Shown here in pieces: positions 13,611 through 13,843 of a DNA stretch of 13,843 bases. The position numbers were made by a program, and so were the translations under genes. The first letter of the stretch is position 1, and each line of letters opens with the position of its first letter. The notes under the pieces were generated by a model. The model was given only the letters and a program-made list of their open reading frames with translations, searched no databases and was not told the origin of the DNA. This stretch comes from Prevotellaceae bacterium (lineage in GTDB: Bacteria > Bacteroidota > Bacteroidia > Bacteroidales > UBA932), in NCBI GenBank assembly GCA_031288885.1, contig JAITQP010000151.1, forward strand, positions 1-13,843, in the 5' to 3' direction.

Positions 13611-13843
13611 ATGAAGAAACAACCCCAACAACGGCCGCTGCTGTCTTTCGACTGGGCTGTGAAGCGCCTGCTGCGCAACAAGGCCAGCTATGTAGTGCTT
13701 GAAGGATTTTTAAACGAGCTGCTTAAGCGGCAAATCAAGGTTAAGCATATCCTCGAGAGCGAGAGCAACATGGACGCGCCCCTCGACAAGTCAAACCGTG
13801 TGGACATTCTTGTCGAAAACGAAAACAGGGAGCTCATCATTAT
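13611..13843 (+). CDS. Rpn / PDDEXK_2 family nuclease, N-terminal part (runs off the window)
   Basis: The first 77 codons are present and the frame is open to the window end. The product resembles the PD-(D/E)XK nuclease family known as Rpn recombination-promoting nucleases or PDDEXK_2 transposase-like proteins, which are frequent and multi-copy in Bacteroidota. Support comes from LLSFDWAVKRLL near residues 10-21 (the family's FD-x-x-FK-type start), FLNELLKRQIKVKHI (32-46), and NRVDILVENENRELIII (61-77). The last holds the first acidic residue (VDI) and the strand that should lead to the E-x-Q/K motif just past the end. No inverted repeats or target duplications are visible on this side, so mobility cannot be judged. 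Confidence 0.8.
   Translation, partial: MKKQPQQRPLLSFDWAVKRLLRNKASYVVLEGFLNELLKRQIKVKHILESESNMDAPLDKSNRVDILVENENRELII

Overview
The window comes from a member of the Bacteroidota, most likely the order Bacteroidales. At 1..95 it carries the 5' end of a 16S rRNA gene of Bacteroidales type, on the minus strand. Nine start regions hold the characteristic Bacteroidota promoter (-33 T-T-T-G-like, about 19-20 bp, then -7 TAnnTTTG). Several proteins belong to families common in this phylum: the HU/SPOR protein, a surface-type lipoprotein, the DUF2582 winged helix and the Rpn/PDDEXK_2 protein. The species cannot be named from the sequence.

Layout. (1) 1..282: start of an rRNA operon reading leftward, with promoter, boxA-like antiterminator and leader. 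(2) 348..2719: ribF (bifunctional FAD synthetase) and an exported beta-rich protein with a HEEGH motif, both minus strand, each with its own promoter. (3) 2804..6299, minus strand: a four-gene run of membrane permease, AbiEi antitoxin, AbiEii toxin and ABC ATPase. The toxin-antitoxin pair sits between what look like the two halves of one ABC-2 type transporter and overlaps the ATPase gene. (4) 6353..10328, plus strand: a probable operon of an HU-like/SPOR membrane protein, a UbiD-family decarboxylase and the radical SAM enzyme MqnC. The last two point to menaquinone synthesis by the futalosine route. (5) 10359..11137, plus strand: a lipoprotein resembling the pro-region of Bacteroidales subtilisin-like proteases but with no protease domain. 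(6) 11157..12383, minus strand: a translationally coupled pair, CDP-alcohol phosphotransferase and GtrA-like flippase. (7) 12488..13522, minus strand: a small winged-helix protein and a TetR regulator, with a perfect 15+15 bp palindrome lying over the tetR promoter. (8) 13560..13843, plus strand: the start of an Rpn/PDDEXK_2-type nuclease gene, cut by the window end.

The points most worth following up are the AbiE module inside the transporter operon with its own palindrome in the leader, the TetR palindrome with no ordinary start codon for the regulator, and the stand-alone protease pro-region. There is no CRISPR array, tRNA or recognisable insertion sequence. No gene-free stretch exceeds 300 bases; the longest (96..363, 12275..12487, 13372..13610) are mostly accounted for by promoters, leader elements and operators.
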